A DNA stretch of 64,000 nucleotides from Ohtaekwangia sp. (GCA_021155195.1 JAJNPV010000050.1:310001-374000), one strand, 5' to 3'. Counted from the stretch's first letter, positions 35,879 to 46,031 are shown. Program-made: numbers and translations. Notes: generated by a model not told the origin, from the letters alone.

Positions 35879-37320
35879 TTGTGCCGAATTAAATCCTGCA
35901 ATGATTTTTGAACAGCCGGATCAATCACCAACATGTTGCTTCTCTTTTTTAAATCAAGTGAATGACCTACCTCAGAACCAAGAGATTGAGCGGATCCAAT
36001 TCTTCCAAATTCAGTAAGCCCTGTAATCTCACGCAATGCGCTATTTAATAAACGCTCGCGCGTATCGCCCAACGGGTACAAAATAAAACTGTTGTCTTCT
36101 AAAAATATTTGCGGATTGAAACCCGTATCGTAATCGGATTGCTTCAGGCTATTAAATGATTTTGTAACAATGGGCTGCATGCCCCACAAGTTGTTCGGGT
36201 CATTATCTTCATTTAGGGTTATCGAGCCCACATTTTTACCTACGGTTTTATTGCCAATCAAAAACACATCCATATAAGGCCTCAACCCATTAATCAATAA
36301 TTCACTGGCCGATGCAGAGCGCGTTCCTGTAAGGATGTAAACCCGATTGTTACGCAACAGACTGCCTACATTTTGAGATTTTGTTAAGAACTTCACCGTT
36401 AAAAACCCCTCCCCAAGCGTAGGTTCGTTTTTTATCTCTGCCGTTACGTCTTCATTATACTCCCGAATGGTGAATACTTTTGTAGCGTTCACATCTTTAC
36501 CAATTAAGCTGGCAAGATTGGTTGTAGCCGTTTCGGCACCACCACTGTTAAATCGCAAATCGATTATCAAATCAGTGATTCCGGATGACTGAAAGCCGGC
36601 AAAAATTTCATCCATCTCAGCATTGTACTGTGTACTGGTTTGTGTAGGGCCGGTAGCAAAAAAATTATAAACATAATACCCGATCTTACGATCGTTGTAG
36701 GTAAAAACTTTGGTGAGAAAGTTCGGGTTCTCAGTATATTCGATTGTTGCCAATGATTTGGTCTGATCCGTACCAAACTCTTGCGTACTTACATCAAAGG
36801 GACGATACGTAATTGTATGATTTTCAGAAATAGCCCCAAGCAACGCTTGATAATTGGAGAGTGTAAGTTGTTCTGAGTTAATTTTTGTTATTAAATCACC
36901 ACGATGCAGGCCAGCATTGCTGGCGGGCGAGTTTGGTTTTACATACACAATCTGAGCAAGTACATTGTTATTGTCTGTGCTTTCGCGATAAAGTGCTAAT
37001 TCATACCCGGCTTCTTTGCTTATTCCCTGAAGCGAGTTTTGCAATTCTTTAAAGTTATCCTGAATCCAGGAAAAACGATCACTTGCGTTTAAAAGTGATT
37101 TAAAAAACTCCTCATGCTCTAAGGTTTTATCAGGATTGGTTGGCAGTGTGTTGTTCCAGTAATACCAAAAATCCATGTTGGTATAAATCCAATCGTTTAC
37201 ATACTCATTGGGATGCTCCGGTTCATCTTTATTACAAGATGGCAGAACGATCAACAAAAGAATAAATGAGTATGCGATCCATCTCACAAATTTCAACTTC
37301 ACAATTTCAACAGGTATCAT
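35875..37320 (-). CDS. S41 family peptidase lipoprotein (C-terminal processing protease type)
   Basis: Lipoprotein: hydrophobic run then LPSC with C29 as the lipidated residue. A PDZ-like domain follows (VKPNSPASNAGLHRGDLITKINSE, about 128-165), then the S41 protease core: DLRFNSGG (254-261), S337 in TGTRSASASE as likely nucleophile and K362 in TVGKNVG as general base, 25 residues later as in C-terminal processing proteases. An N-terminal cap (residues 35-100) precedes the PDZ. It acts in the periplasm, tethered to a membrane. Confidence 0.9.
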   Translation of the reverse strand: MIPVEIVKLKFVRWIAYSFILLLIVLPSCNKDEPEHPNEYVNDWIYTNMDFWYYWNNTLPTNPDKTLEHEEFFKSLLNASDRFSWIQDNFKELQNSLQGISKEAGYELALYRESTDNNNVLAQIVYVKPNSPASNAGLHRGDLITKINSEQLTLSNYQALLGAISENHTITYRPFDVSTQEFGTDQTKSLATIEYTENPNFLTKVFTYNDRKIGYYVYNFFATGPTQTSTQYNAEMDEIFAGFQSSGITDLIIDLRFNSGGAETATTNLASLIGKDVNATKVFTIREYNEDVTAEIKNEPTLGEGFLTVKFLTKSQNVGSLLRNNRVYILTGTRSASASELLINGLRPYMDVFLIGNKTVGKNVGSITLNEDNDPNNLWGMQPIVTKSFNSLKQSDYDTGFNPQIFLEDNSFILYPLGDTRERLLNSALREITGLTEFGRIGSAQSLGSEVGHSLDLKKRSNMLVIDPAVQKSLQDLIRHN

Positions 37321-37404
37321 ACAATCAATTTCTGTTCAAACAGATTTAACGAACAAGTGTTTAAATAATTATTGTTAATACAATCCAATACAGATCAGTA
37401 ACTG

Positions 37405-38175
37405 TTAAAGATCGGAGTATTGGGTGGGCCGCAGAAAGATTTGTACATTTTTCGACACATTCTTCTGATACTCAGGCATGGCTGAGAGAGTTTTCCATTG
37501 CGGATCAGCTGAGAATGCTTTCCAATGGGCATCTCGTTCTTCCTTATTCTCAAACGTAGTCATATACATTAAGTTAGGCATGCGCGAACCACTCAAGACT
37601 TCTCCATAAAAAACTGCATTAAAATTTAATCTCTTGAATAAACCCACTTCGTCACCATCATTAAACATCTTCACTTTATTCTGGTAGATTTTTTCAGTGT
37701 GCCCTTCGTAACTGCGCAACTCATATATGCGCTCACTTACAGGCGCTTTCAAATTGGGTACGGCCGATTGTTGCATGCCCGAAAAAGCTTTCAGTACAAT
37801 TTTCTCCATCCGATCGTATGGAGGGTTATCAAATTTTGCATCGATGTAATCGGTACCTGCCGTTGCATACTCTTTATCTTTTGCCAACTTATCGGTCAGG
37901 GTAACAAACCCATCTATTGAATTAAATGGAATCAACACATAAAGCTTTTTTCCATACGTAGTGTCTGTTTCTACGGGCTTAAAAATCCCAATCTTCTTTG
38001 TTCCCATCCGGTGCATGGCCGGAATAAATGCCTTCTCTAAATAATTTTCGGTGCGTGTTTGTTGCTCAGCCGTTTTGAAATGATAGATGCGCAACTCATA
38101 AAATTCGCGCGGAGCCGCATTTCCCGCAAACACAACACCAGCTACTAGCAGCAAGAAGAATAAGGACTTTTTCAT
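37405..38175 (-). CDS. secreted NIPSNAP family protein
   Basis: Signal peptide at the chosen ATG (MKKSLFFLLLVAGVVFAGNA), cleaved near residue 20. Two NIPSNAP-type ferredoxin-like repeats follow, each opening with ELRxY (REFYELRIYHFK and ISERIYELRSYEGH in outline), with MYMTTFENKEERDAHWKAF in the second. Common in Cytophagales, function unknown. An upstream in-frame ATG adds 13 residues before the signal and is rejected. About 84 bases upstream of the S41 gene on the same strand. Confidence 0.88.
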   Translation of the reverse strand: MKKSLFFLLLVAGVVFAGNAAPREFYELRIYHFKTAEQQTRTENYLEKAFIPAMHRMGTKKIGIFKPVETDTTYGKKLYVLIPFNSIDGFVTLTDKLAKDKEYATAGTDYIDAKFDNPPYDRMEKIVLKAFSGMQQSAVPNLKAPVSERIYELRSYEGHTEKIYQNKVKMFNDGDEVGLFKRLNFNAVFYGEVLSGSRMPNLMYMTTFENKEERDAHWKAFSADPQWKTLSAMPEYQKNVSKNVQIFLRPTQYSDL

Positions 38176-38280
38176 AAGATTCAATTTCATTTCAAAAGTA
38201 GCAGAACTTATCAATTACTTATTGCAATCAATCACATAATATAGCCGTGCAGCACTATTTTTACACCTAAATCTTCAGCT

Positions 38281-38889
38281 TTGAATTTTCAATATCTACT
38301 TGAATTAATAGGAACATTCTTTTTTGCAGTATCCGGTGCGCTTGCCATTCAAGATAAAGAGGGCGACTGGTTTAGTGCCGGCTTTACCGGATTTATTACA
38401 GCTATTGGTGGCGGTAGCTTGCGCGATGTTTTGTTGGGCAGCTATCCACTGGCGTGGGTAGCCGATATTAATTTTCTTTACTCTATTCTGGCCGGGGTAA
38501 TTGTGGCTATCATTTTCTTTCGGGTGATTATTAGACTCCGCAAAACCTTCTTGCTGTTTGATACCCTGGGGATTTCCTTCTTCACCATACTGGGTGTTGA
38601 AAAAGCCATTAGCCTGGGCGTGCAGCCTGAGATTGCCGCCATCATGGGAATGTTTACCGCGGTGATGGGTGGCGTAATGCGCGATACTTTAACGAACGAA
38701 CTGCCCGTCATTTTCCGCAAAGAAATTTATGCCACCGCCTGCCTGATGGGAGCCATCCTGTATTTGATATTGGATTTACACACCCCGCTGGAACGAAACT
38801 ACAATCTTATTATTTCCATTTCTGTAATCATTCTCATCCGGCTATTCTCCGTAAAATTTAAACTTGCATTGCCCGGCTTTAATCGATAA
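38281..38889 (+). CDS. TRIC/UPF0126 family cation channel protein
   Basis: Trimeric intracellular cation channel family (bacterial UPF0126). Seven hydrophobic segments in two repeats of three, with the paired motifs GGGSLRDVLLG (about 43-53) and GGVMRDTLTNELPVIFRKEI (about 120-139). Length 202 is typical. The TTG start is required to keep the first helix (LLELIGTFFFAVSGALA). Probably a potassium-permeable channel or transporter in the inner membrane. Divergent from NIPSNAP. Confidence 0.92.
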   Translation: MNFQYLLELIGTFFFAVSGALAIQDKEGDWFSAGFTGFITAIGGGSLRDVLLGSYPLAWVADINFLYSILAGVIVAIIFFRVIIRLRKTFLLFDTLGISFFTILGVEKAISLGVQPEIAAIMGMFTAVMGGVMRDTLTNELPVIFRKEIYATACLMGAILYLILDLHTPLERNYNLIISISVIILIRLFSVKFKLALPGFNR

Positions 38890-38952
38890 GGCTGCCCTAC
38901 CAGTGGTCATGATTTCCCTTGTTCGTTCTTCTTGCTTTCATAATATTGCGAG

Positions 38953-41121
38953 ATGCGATCTACCCTCGTGTTCCTTTTTACTATTGCTATAATCTCTTCT
39001 GGCGTAGCCCAGAAAAAAAACGAGGCCTTTCAACTTCCCATTCAAAAAGCTACCGGCATCATTAAAGTTGATGGCGTTGTAGATGAAGGTGATTGGCTGC
39101 AAAGTGCTACCGCCAGCGATTTCTACATGGTGTTGCCTATGGACACCAGCATGGCAAAAGTGCGAACAGAAGTAAAAATGACGTACGATGATGACAACTT
39201 ATACCTCGTTGCTATTTGTTACCATAGCCTTCCGGGCCCGTATGTTGTTGAATCGTTGCGCAGGGATTTTTCATTTGGCAAGAATGATAACTTCTTGCTG
39301 TTTATGGACACCTTCGATGATCAAACCAATGGGTTTTCCTTTGGAGCCAACGCAGCCGGGGCGCAGTGGGATGGCCTGATGTATGAAGGCAGCAAAGTGG
39401 ATTTGAATTGGGATAACAAGTGGACCAGTGTGGTAAAGAATTATGACGACAAGTGGATTTTTGAAGCGGCCATTCCCTTTAAAACCATTCGCTATAAAAA
39501 TGGAATTACTAAATGGGGAATAAATTTTAGTCGGCTTGATTTAAAGACAACTGAAAAATCAAGTTGGACCCCCGTGCCACGACAATTTCCAACAGCCTCG
39601 TTGGCTTTTAGTGGTTCATTAGTTTGGGATGCACCACCCAAAAAAGCAGGCGCCAATGTTTCGGTTATTCCGTATGTGTTAGGCGGTGTTTCAAAAGATT
39701 ATGAAAAAAATACATCAACAGCACATCGCGGGGAAGCCGGCCTTGATGTAAAAGTTGCTGTTACCTCCTCACTCAATTTAGATCTTACTGTCAATCCCGA
39801 TTTCTCGCAAGTAGATGTCGACCGTCAAGTCACTAACCTCGATCGCTTCGAATTATTTTTTCCCGAAAGGCGGCAATTCTTTTTAGAGAACGGAGATATG
39901 TTCAACAACTTCGGCTACTCTACCATTCGTCCGTTTTTCTCAAGGCGCATTGGATTAAATGCACCCATACAAGCAGGCGCTCGACTTAGCGGCAAGTTGG
40001 ATAAGAACTGGCGCATTGCCATGATGGATATGCAAACCGGAAAAGTGGATGATGAGGCGCTGCCTGCACAAAACTTTGCTGTAATGGCGTTGCAACGAAA
40101 AATATTTGCGCGCTCAAACATCGGTATGCTCATCGTTAATAAAGAATCGATAAACTACAGAGGTGATTTGAATGCCCCTGTCTATTCAAAATACAATCGC
40201 AACCTGGGGTTTGAGTATAACCTGGCTTCGTCAAACAATTTATGGACAGGCAAGGCCTTGTATTTAAAATCTTTCAGCCCGGTAAAAACAGCCAATGATT
40301 ATACCTATGCAGCCAATGTTCAGTACAGCAAGCGTAGGCTGAGCGTGAGCGGGCAATATGAATATGTGGGCAGTGGCTACACGGCCGAAGTAGGGTATGT
40401 GCCCCGAAGAAATTTTGTTCGGGTTAACCCGCAAGTTGGTTATTTGTTTTTCCCTTCCGGGAAAACGATTTTGAGTCATGGCCCCAAAGTAAGCACCAGT
40501 GTTTTCTTTACACCCGACTATAGACAAACCGACAGCGAAACATTTTTAGCCTACAATTTTAACTTTAGAAAGCTCAGCACTTTTACAGTTTGGATAGCGA
40601 ACAATTACGTGAAGCTGCTTAGTCCGTTCGATCCAACAAACTCGGGGAAAGACAGTTTGGCAACAGGAAGTGAACACACCTGGAATGCATGGGGCACCGA
40701 ATTTATTTCGCGGCCTCAAACAAAATTGACGTACGGATTTTCCACCCGCTATGGTGGTTACTATCAAAACGGAACCCGATTGTTTTTAACGGGCGATTTA
40801 GGATATCGGGTTCAGCCGTATGTGAGTGTTTTATTAAGTGCAAGCTACAATGATATTCGCTTGCCTGAGCCGTGGGGCAAAAGCACCTTTTGGCTAGTGG
40901 GCCCGCGCATTGATGTTACGTTTACCAATAAAATTTTCTTCACCACCTTTTTGCAATACAATGAGCAACGTAACAACATGAATTTGAACACGCGTTTTCA
41001 ATGGCGCTACCGCCCCGCGTCTGATTTGTTTATTGTTTACACCGATAATTATCTTCCCGAAAATCTTTCAGTTAAAAACCACTCGCTGGTGCTTAAGTTT
41101 ACATATTGGTGGAATTTGTAA
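38953..41121 (+). CDS. DUF5916 domain protein with CBM9-like N-terminus
   Basis: Signal peptide (about 1-19, ends SGVAQ). Residues 30-215 form a carbohydrate-binding family 9-like domain (IIKVDGVVDEGDWLQSA, MTYDDDNLYLVAICY, KWIFEAAIPFKTIRY). The rest is a DUF5916 outer-membrane barrel (NPDFSQVDVDRQVTNLDRFE, FFPERRQFFLENGDMF, then amphipathic strands to a C-terminal aromatic end LKFTYWWNL). Common in Bacteroidota and thought to be an outer-membrane protein; substrate unknown. Confidence 0.9.
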   Translation: MRSTLVFLFTIAIISSGVAQKKNEAFQLPIQKATGIIKVDGVVDEGDWLQSATASDFYMVLPMDTSMAKVRTEVKMTYDDDNLYLVAICYHSLPGPYVVESLRRDFSFGKNDNFLLFMDTFDDQTNGFSFGANAAGAQWDGLMYEGSKVDLNWDNKWTSVVKNYDDKWIFEAAIPFKTIRYKNGITKWGINFSRLDLKTTEKSSWTPVPRQFPTASLAFSGSLVWDAPPKKAGANVSVIPYVLGGVSKDYEKNTSTAHRGEAGLDVKVAVTSSLNLDLTVNPDFSQVDVDRQVTNLDRFELFFPERRQFFLENGDMFNNFGYSTIRPFFSRRIGLNAPIQAGARLSGKLDKNWRIAMMDMQTGKVDDEALPAQNFAVMALQRKIFARSNIGMLIVNKESINYRGDLNAPVYSKYNRNLGFEYNLASSNNLWTGKALYLKSFSPVKTANDYTYAANVQYSKRRLSVSGQYEYVGSGYTAEVGYVPRRNFVRVNPQVGYLFFPSGKTILSHGPKVSTSVFFTPDYRQTDSETFLAYNFNFRKLSTFTVWIANNYVKLLSPFDPTNSGKDSLATGSEHTWNAWGTEFISRPQTKLTYGFSTRYGGYYQNGTRLFLTGDLGYRVQPYVSVLLSASYNDIRLPEPWGKSTFWLVGPRIDVTFTNKIFFTTFLQYNEQRNNMNLNTRFQWRYRPASDLFIVYTDNYLPENLSVKNHSLVLKFTYWWNL

Positions 41122-41151
41122 CTTGAGTCATCAATTTTAAACTCAGTGAAA

Positions 41152-41994
41152 ATGCATTTATATAAAACTCCCGAAGGCGCACTTCTTATAACTGACAACA
41201 AGGTCGTTCTATTAACAAAGGATTGGGATCAGTTAGTCAATCAAACTGATTTGCATCAGCACTTAAAAAAGTTGGCGGAAGGTGCCGAGGCAATTTCTGA
41301 TAGCAAAAAACGGGAGTTGATTGCTAAAGCTACTGCACCCATTGGTAGCCAGGAAGTGTGGGCATCGGGAGTAACCTACTTGAAAAGTCGTGATGCGCGC
41401 ATGGAGGAATCGAAAGAATCGGGTGCTGCCGATGTATATCAAAAAGTATATGAAGCCGAGCGGCCCGAACTATTTTTTAAATCGCTGCCGGCACGCGTAG
41501 TGGGCCCTGGCGATCAGGTTTTTATTCGTAAGGACTCCACCTGGAATGTACCCGAACCGGAACTTACGTTATTCATTAATTCAGCCGGAGCCATCCAGGC
41601 CTATACGGTTGGCAACGATATGAGCTCGCGTAGCATTGAGGGCGAGAATCCATTGTACTTGCCCCAGGCAAAAATGTATGAACGCAGTTGTGCGCTTGGT
41701 CCATGTTTGTATGTGCCAGCAAACCCTATTGCACCCGAAACAAACATCTCTATTAAAATAGATCGCGCGAAGAAAGAAGTGTTCAGTAACTCCATCCAGT
41801 TAAACCGCATGAAGCGCAACCTGCCTGAACTTGCCACCTGGCTTTATAAAGCATTAAGATTTCCGACCGGTAGTTTTTTAATGACGGGCACAGGCATTGT
41901 TCCCGGCAATGATTTTACGCTACAAGGCGGTGATGAAATCGGCATTGAGATTGAAGGAATTGGAGTGTTGCAAAATACGGTGGGCGTGATTTAG
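41152..41994 (+). CDS. fumarylacetoacetate hydrolase family protein
   Basis: FAH-fold enzyme. Catalytic/metal region: WASGVTYLKSRDARMEES, SLPARVVGPGD, the ligand glutamates in WNVPEPELTLF, and TVGNDMSSRSIEGENPLYLPQ; the end has MTGTGIVPG and LQGGDEIGIEIEGIG. Members act on 2-keto-3-deoxy sugars or acylpyruvates. A GTG two codons upstream is also possible. Lies 30 bases after the DUF5916 gene and may be co-transcribed. Confidence 0.9.
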   Translation: MHLYKTPEGALLITDNKVVLLTKDWDQLVNQTDLHQHLKKLAEGAEAISDSKKRELIAKATAPIGSQEVWASGVTYLKSRDARMEESKESGAADVYQKVYEAERPELFFKSLPARVVGPGDQVFIRKDSTWNVPEPELTLFINSAGAIQAYTVGNDMSSRSIEGENPLYLPQAKMYERSCALGPCLYVPANPIAPETNISIKIDRAKKEVFSNSIQLNRMKRNLPELATWLYKALRFPTGSFLMTGTGIVPGNDFTLQGGDEIGIEIEGIGVLQNTVGVI

Positions 41995-42015
41995 ACTTGG
42001 TTCCGTAAACCAGCT

Positions 42016-42486
42016 CTATGTAGGTATACTAACTCTTTTAAAAGATTTAGTGATCATGAAATAATAAATTATTTCTGCAACAACACTTGTAGTGAACAAA
42101 ATTGAATCTTTAGTGCTCTCATATGCAATGACATTCATCGTGTCAAGAATCTTTGCGGTTATCACAATAATTCCAATAGGTATTAATAAAAAGACGGCTA
42201 GTCTTATAAATATAACAAGGGAAAGAGAAATATATCGTTTCAAATAATCTTTTCTATCTCCGTTTGTATTAATACTGAACGTAGCCTTTAAAGTAATTAT
42301 GATGATAAGAATATCTATTGTTAATTCTATTGCTGTCAGAACCTTGCTCTCATAATTTCTAGCCAATAAGGATGGTATAATGGCACTAATAAGAGTTGAT
42401 GTGAGTAGATAATTGAAAAATTCTTTCTCAGAGATATTTCCATCCACTAAGGCTTTTTCCAGTTTTTGAGTATCGAACCAAATCAT
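42016..42486 (-). CDS. orphan membrane protein (156 aa)
   Basis: Not recognised. Four hydrophobic segments (about 25-42, 49-67, 86-110, 130-146) separated by charged loops (NTNGDRKDYLKR). The opening MIWFDTQKLEKALVDG looks cytoplasmic. AT-rich and without paralogs here. It stands alone between the FAH-family gene and the sensor-kinase upstream region. Confidence 0.6.
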   Translation of the reverse strand: MIWFDTQKLEKALVDGNISEKEFFNYLLTSTLISAIIPSLLARNYESKVLTAIELTIDILIIIITLKATFSINTNGDRKDYLKRYISLSLVIFIRLAVFLLIPIGIIVITAKILDTMNVIAYESTKDSILFTTSVVAEIIYYFMITKSFKRVSIPT

Positions 42487-42798
42487 CTCTTAAAAATTTA
42501 ATTGTGAGTCAACCTCTATCTTCTGAATAACATAAAGACGCTTTTCGAGGCCCATTCAAATCCAAGGTATCAATATCCCAGCACTCATTTAAAAAAGCTA
42601 TTTTCTTGAACATCTTTAAAAAAAGACTAGCCTTTGCTGATGCATCCTGAATAAAAAGGTACGAATGTTAAAAAATCTGCAAGCAGGTTTTACCCCTATT
42701 AAGTAGATGGCAACCGTAAAAAGGGGAATAACCCCATACATCTTACACCGCGGGGTTAAGTTCTTAATTCATTTGTATTTTCACTCGGAAAGTAAACC
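42487..42798. other. 312-base leader region before the sensor kinase
   Basis: No gene seen. Contains four alternating complementary blocks: CCCCTATT (42693), AAAAGGGG (42719-42726), AACCCC (42730) and GGGGTT (42752). Block 1 can pair with block 2, block 2 with block 3, or block 3 with block 4, a layout like an attenuator, ending about 40 bases before the kinase start. Confidence 0.4.
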
Positions 42799-44952
42799 AT
42801 GGAAAAAGTAAAATCCATAAACTCCACCTACTTCCGGCTGTTTGCGCTTGGCTTTGTCATCATCCTGCTGGCCATTATCACCATTCAAATTGTTTTTCAA
42901 CAATCAATTGATCAAACTATCGATCCGTCCCTTATCAATAAGTCGGGGAGGCAACGCATGATCAGTCAGCGTGTATCCAAACTGTGTTTATACCTGGAGT
43001 ACAACATCAAGCCGGCCAAGCTCACAACGTTCAGCCCTATCGATAGCTTAAGAAAGTACAGCAGTTTGCTTGAGGCCGTGCATACGGAATTGGTAAACCG
43101 AAATGAGCAGCAAGTAAAAAATGAGGAGATTAAAGCATTGCTTGATAATTGCACCCCCTTGGTACAAATTATGGTGGGCGGTTCGCAAGAATTAATAAAC
43201 CTTCCTAAGTCGCCAAAAAATGATTCAATTATTTTAAGGATCGCGGAGGCGGAGATGCGCTTTTTGCCTAACATGGAAAGAGTAACGAAAGCATTTGAGC
43301 TCGAATCGATCAAGGAGTTGAATGATGTAAGAAGTTTGGAGCGGCTGCTCAGCCTTGCGCTGGGCGGCATCATTGTAGTGCTTTTTCTCATTCTCTATTT
43401 CCCCATTCTAAAAAAGATGGGCGAGCAAAATCAGCAACTTATTCGCATCAACGATCAACTTGCACTCACCCGCGATAACCTCTCGAAAGAACGGATTCTT
43501 TTGCGCACCATCATTGATAACATTCCGGTAAACATTTATGCGAAAGATAGAGAGTCGCGCAAAACCCTGGCCAACCGTGCGGAATGGGAATATTTAGGTG
43601 GTCGACAAGAAGAGGATGTGTTGAATAAATCCGATCATGATATATATCCGTTGGAGACTGCAGCCATTTCGGTAACGGAGGACGAGGAAGTTTTTAATGG
43701 AAAGGAAATTGTGAACCTGGAGACTTACAGCATTCGGAACAGTGGAGAAAAAACATGGTTTCTCACCTCAAAGATTCCATTAAAAAATGAACGCGATGAG
43801 ATAACCGGGCTGGTGGGCGTAAGCATTGATATCACCGACCGTAAGCTTATCTCAATGAAACTTAAGAAATCATTGGAAACAGCGCGTGAACTCTATGACA
43901 ATGCACCTTGTGGGTATCACTTAATTACTAAAGAAGGAATTATTGCGGGCATGAATCGAACGGAGTTAAACTGGCTTGGGTACACGCGCGAAGAGGTAGA
44001 GGGAAAAATGAATGTGAACCAACTCATTACCAAACGCGCAATAAGCCAACGGGCCGAAACAATGGCCAGGCTTAGTAAGGAGGGCTATGCTGAAAATATT
44101 GAGGCTGAGTTTTTGAGAAAAGATGGATCCATCATGCATGTGATCCTAAACACCCGCGCAGAGTTTGATGCGGAAGGCAAGATGATCGCCAACCGAAGTA
44201 CGGTGTTTGACAATACGGAAAGGAAGAAATTGGAAACGGAAATCAGGGAAGCCAACGAAAAACTAATTCAACTCAATGAAGAAAAAAATAGTTTTATGGC
44301 CATGGCCACGCACGATTTAAAAAATCCTTTGAATTCTATTTCGGGATTGATCAATCTGATCAGTCATGATAAATCCGTTTCAAAGGAGAACCAGGAATTA
44401 ATGGGAATGATTAACTCCACAACCCTGCGTATGCGCGAATTAATTTCACGTCTTTTAGATTACAGTAAAATAGAGCAGGGCAAAACACAGGTAAATAATC
44501 GGCAGGTGGACTTAGCCGAGTTAATAAGAGAAAGACTTACCGCTTTTGAACTGGAGGCCGTTAAAAAGGAGATTAAACTAAAATTTGAAAGTGAGGGAGT
44601 CAGTAGCATTCATTCGGACCCGGATGTGTTAGCTCAAATTTTTGATAATCTTATTTCGAATGCGATTAAGTTCTCCAAAAACAATACTGTTGTTACAATA
44701 AAGATATTTAAAGTGGGGAAGCATGTAATAATAGAAATCATTGATCAAGGGCAAGGTATTCCCCCTGATGAAGTTCCAAAATTATTTCTTCCGTTTACGC
44801 GATTAAGTGTAAAGCCTACGGCCAACGAATCGTCTACAGGGCTGGGGTTATCGATTGTAAAGCAATTGGTACAATTGTTAGGAGGTGCCATAAGTGCCGA
44901 AAGCACCGTAGGCAAAGGAAGTGTGTTTCGGGTTGCCTTAAAGAATGAATAG
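42799..44952 (+). CDS. membrane sensor histidine kinase with NarX/PilJ-type input and two PAS domains
   Basis: Order: helix 1 (about 14-32), a periplasmic domain with the type IV pili chemotaxis-transducer N-terminal motif (INKSGRQRMISQRVSKL), helix 2 (about 182-204), PAS 1 (about 234-350, IDNIPVNIYAKDRESR), PAS 2 (about 364-480, DNAPCGYHLITKEGIIAG), HisKA with phosphorylated H505 in ATHDLKNPLNS, and HATPase with N box DNLISNAIKF, G1 DQGQGIP and G2 GLGLSIVKQL. No receiver domain and no response regulator gene adjoins, so the partner is elsewhere. Confidence 0.92.
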   Translation: MEKVKSINSTYFRLFALGFVIILLAIITIQIVFQQSIDQTIDPSLINKSGRQRMISQRVSKLCLYLEYNIKPAKLTTFSPIDSLRKYSSLLEAVHTELVNRNEQQVKNEEIKALLDNCTPLVQIMVGGSQELINLPKSPKNDSIILRIAEAEMRFLPNMERVTKAFELESIKELNDVRSLERLLSLALGGIIVVLFLILYFPILKKMGEQNQQLIRINDQLALTRDNLSKERILLRTIIDNIPVNIYAKDRESRKTLANRAEWEYLGGRQEEDVLNKSDHDIYPLETAAISVTEDEEVFNGKEIVNLETYSIRNSGEKTWFLTSKIPLKNERDEITGLVGVSIDITDRKLISMKLKKSLETARELYDNAPCGYHLITKEGIIAGMNRTELNWLGYTREEVEGKMNVNQLITKRAISQRAETMARLSKEGYAENIEAEFLRKDGSIMHVILNTRAEFDAEGKMIANRSTVFDNTERKKLETEIREANEKLIQLNEEKNSFMAMATHDLKNPLNSISGLINLISHDKSVSKENQELMGMINSTTLRMRELISRLLDYSKIEQGKTQVNNRQVDLAELIRERLTAFELEAVKKEIKLKFESEGVSSIHSDPDVLAQIFDNLISNAIKFSKNNTVVTIKIFKVGKHVIIEIIDQGQGIPPDEVPKLFLPFTRLSVKPTANESSTGLGLSIVKQLVQLLGGAISAESTVGKGSVFRVALKNE

Positions 44953-45024
44953 AACTATAAGGTCATTACCAATGTTCGATTCCGCTGGAGTGCTGCTGGC
45001 ATCAATGATGTAAAGCAAACAATC

Positions 45025-45924
45025 TTACCATCCGCCACTGCTAGCACCACCACCAAAGCTACCGCCCCCACCGGAGAAACTGCTACCACTGCTTCTACCG
45101 GAACTCCAACTGCTGCGGGAACCTGAAGAATAACTGCCCCCTCCTCCGCTACTTGTCATTTTCTTACTTACACGCTGCCCCCATTCACTTCGCCCAACCA
45201 GTATTTTCAATATTGGGAAGAGGACGATGTAGGCCAAGCCTGGTACATACCAGATATCCCACGGAATCACAATCAGTGGAAACAACGAATAGAAAGGAAT
45301 AAGGAAAGCATACATTCCCCAGCCCCAGCCGCCCTTTATAAGCAAAGCAAAAAATGCAAAGAGTCCGAGGAAAGCATAAAGACCAATTCCAATACCAATG
45401 CGAGCCGACATAGATAAATCTGAAATGTCATCTACATCGCCAGCTGTGTATTCACCACCAATGGCTGCTGTTATTCCATCCACTGCTGCGGCAACTCCTC
45501 CATCAAAATCCGCTCTGCGAAAAGCAGGAGCCATTTCATTTCGAATGATTCGGTTACACAATGCATCGGTGAGCACACCTTCCAGTCCATGGCCTACTTC
45601 AATGCGCATTTTATGATCATCCACCGCAATCAGCAACAATACGCCATTGTCTTTATCTTTTTGTCCGAGTTTCCAAGCCTCGGCAACCCGCAACGAATAG
45701 TCTTCAAGTACTTCGCCATCAAGCGAACTGATAATAAGAATGGCAATTTGATTGGAGGTGGAATCTTCATAGTGCGCCAACTGCTTTTCAAGTTGATCAA
45801 TTTTTTCCTGTGTAAGCACATGTGCTTCGTCATGCACGCGTACATTCCACAATTCAGGAATTGCTTTCTGTGCGAAGGTTGTTAATGAGATAAGAAGGGC
45901 AACAAGTAAAAAATGAAAACGCAT
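45025..45924 (-). CDS. secreted YgcG-type TPM domain protein
   Basis: Signal peptide (MRFHFLLVALLISLTTFAQ), TPM domain (about 22-160: VRVHDEAHVLTQEKIDQLEKQL, DKDNGVLLLIAVDDHKMRIE, GLEGVLTDALCNRIIRNEM), two or three helices (about 180-245) and a Ser/Gly-rich tail (SSWSSGRSSGSS, ending GGGASSGGW). The ATG starting the signal is chosen; an upstream GTG would add 38 residues encoded by intergenic repeat. Tandem copy of the next gene upstream. Confidence 0.88.
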   Translation of the reverse strand: MRFHFLLVALLISLTTFAQKAIPELWNVRVHDEAHVLTQEKIDQLEKQLAHYEDSTSNQIAILIISSLDGEVLEDYSLRVAEAWKLGQKDKDNGVLLLIAVDDHKMRIEVGHGLEGVLTDALCNRIIRNEMAPAFRRADFDGGVAAAVDGITAAIGGEYTAGDVDDISDLSMSARIGIGIGLYAFLGLFAFFALLIKGGWGWGMYAFLIPFYSLFPLIVIPWDIWYVPGLAYIVLFPILKILVGRSEWGQRVSKKMTSSGGGGSYSSGSRSSWSSGRSSGSSFSGGGGSFGGGASSGGW

Positions 45925-45959
45925 ATTAAAAATCAAAATTCTTAAACATCTTAAATCGA

Positions 45960-46018
45960 CTTCGACATGCCTGCCTTTGCCGAAATGGCTACGTGCAGGC
46001 GGGCTCAGTCTGACAACC
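45960..46018. repeat. dispersed intergenic repeat between TPM genes
   Basis: Contains GCCTGCC and GCAGGC arms about 20 bases apart and a stretch GGCTCAGTCTGACAACCC, wording typical of Bacteroidota dispersed repeats. It lies between two tandem TPM genes. Confidence 0.5.
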
Positions 46019-46031
46019 CTATAAATTTTCG

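Noticed and set aside
42966..43391. Open frame antisense to the sensor kinase (141 codons)
   Set aside because: Opposite the kinase's sensory domain, composition follows the sense gene; treated as a shadow.
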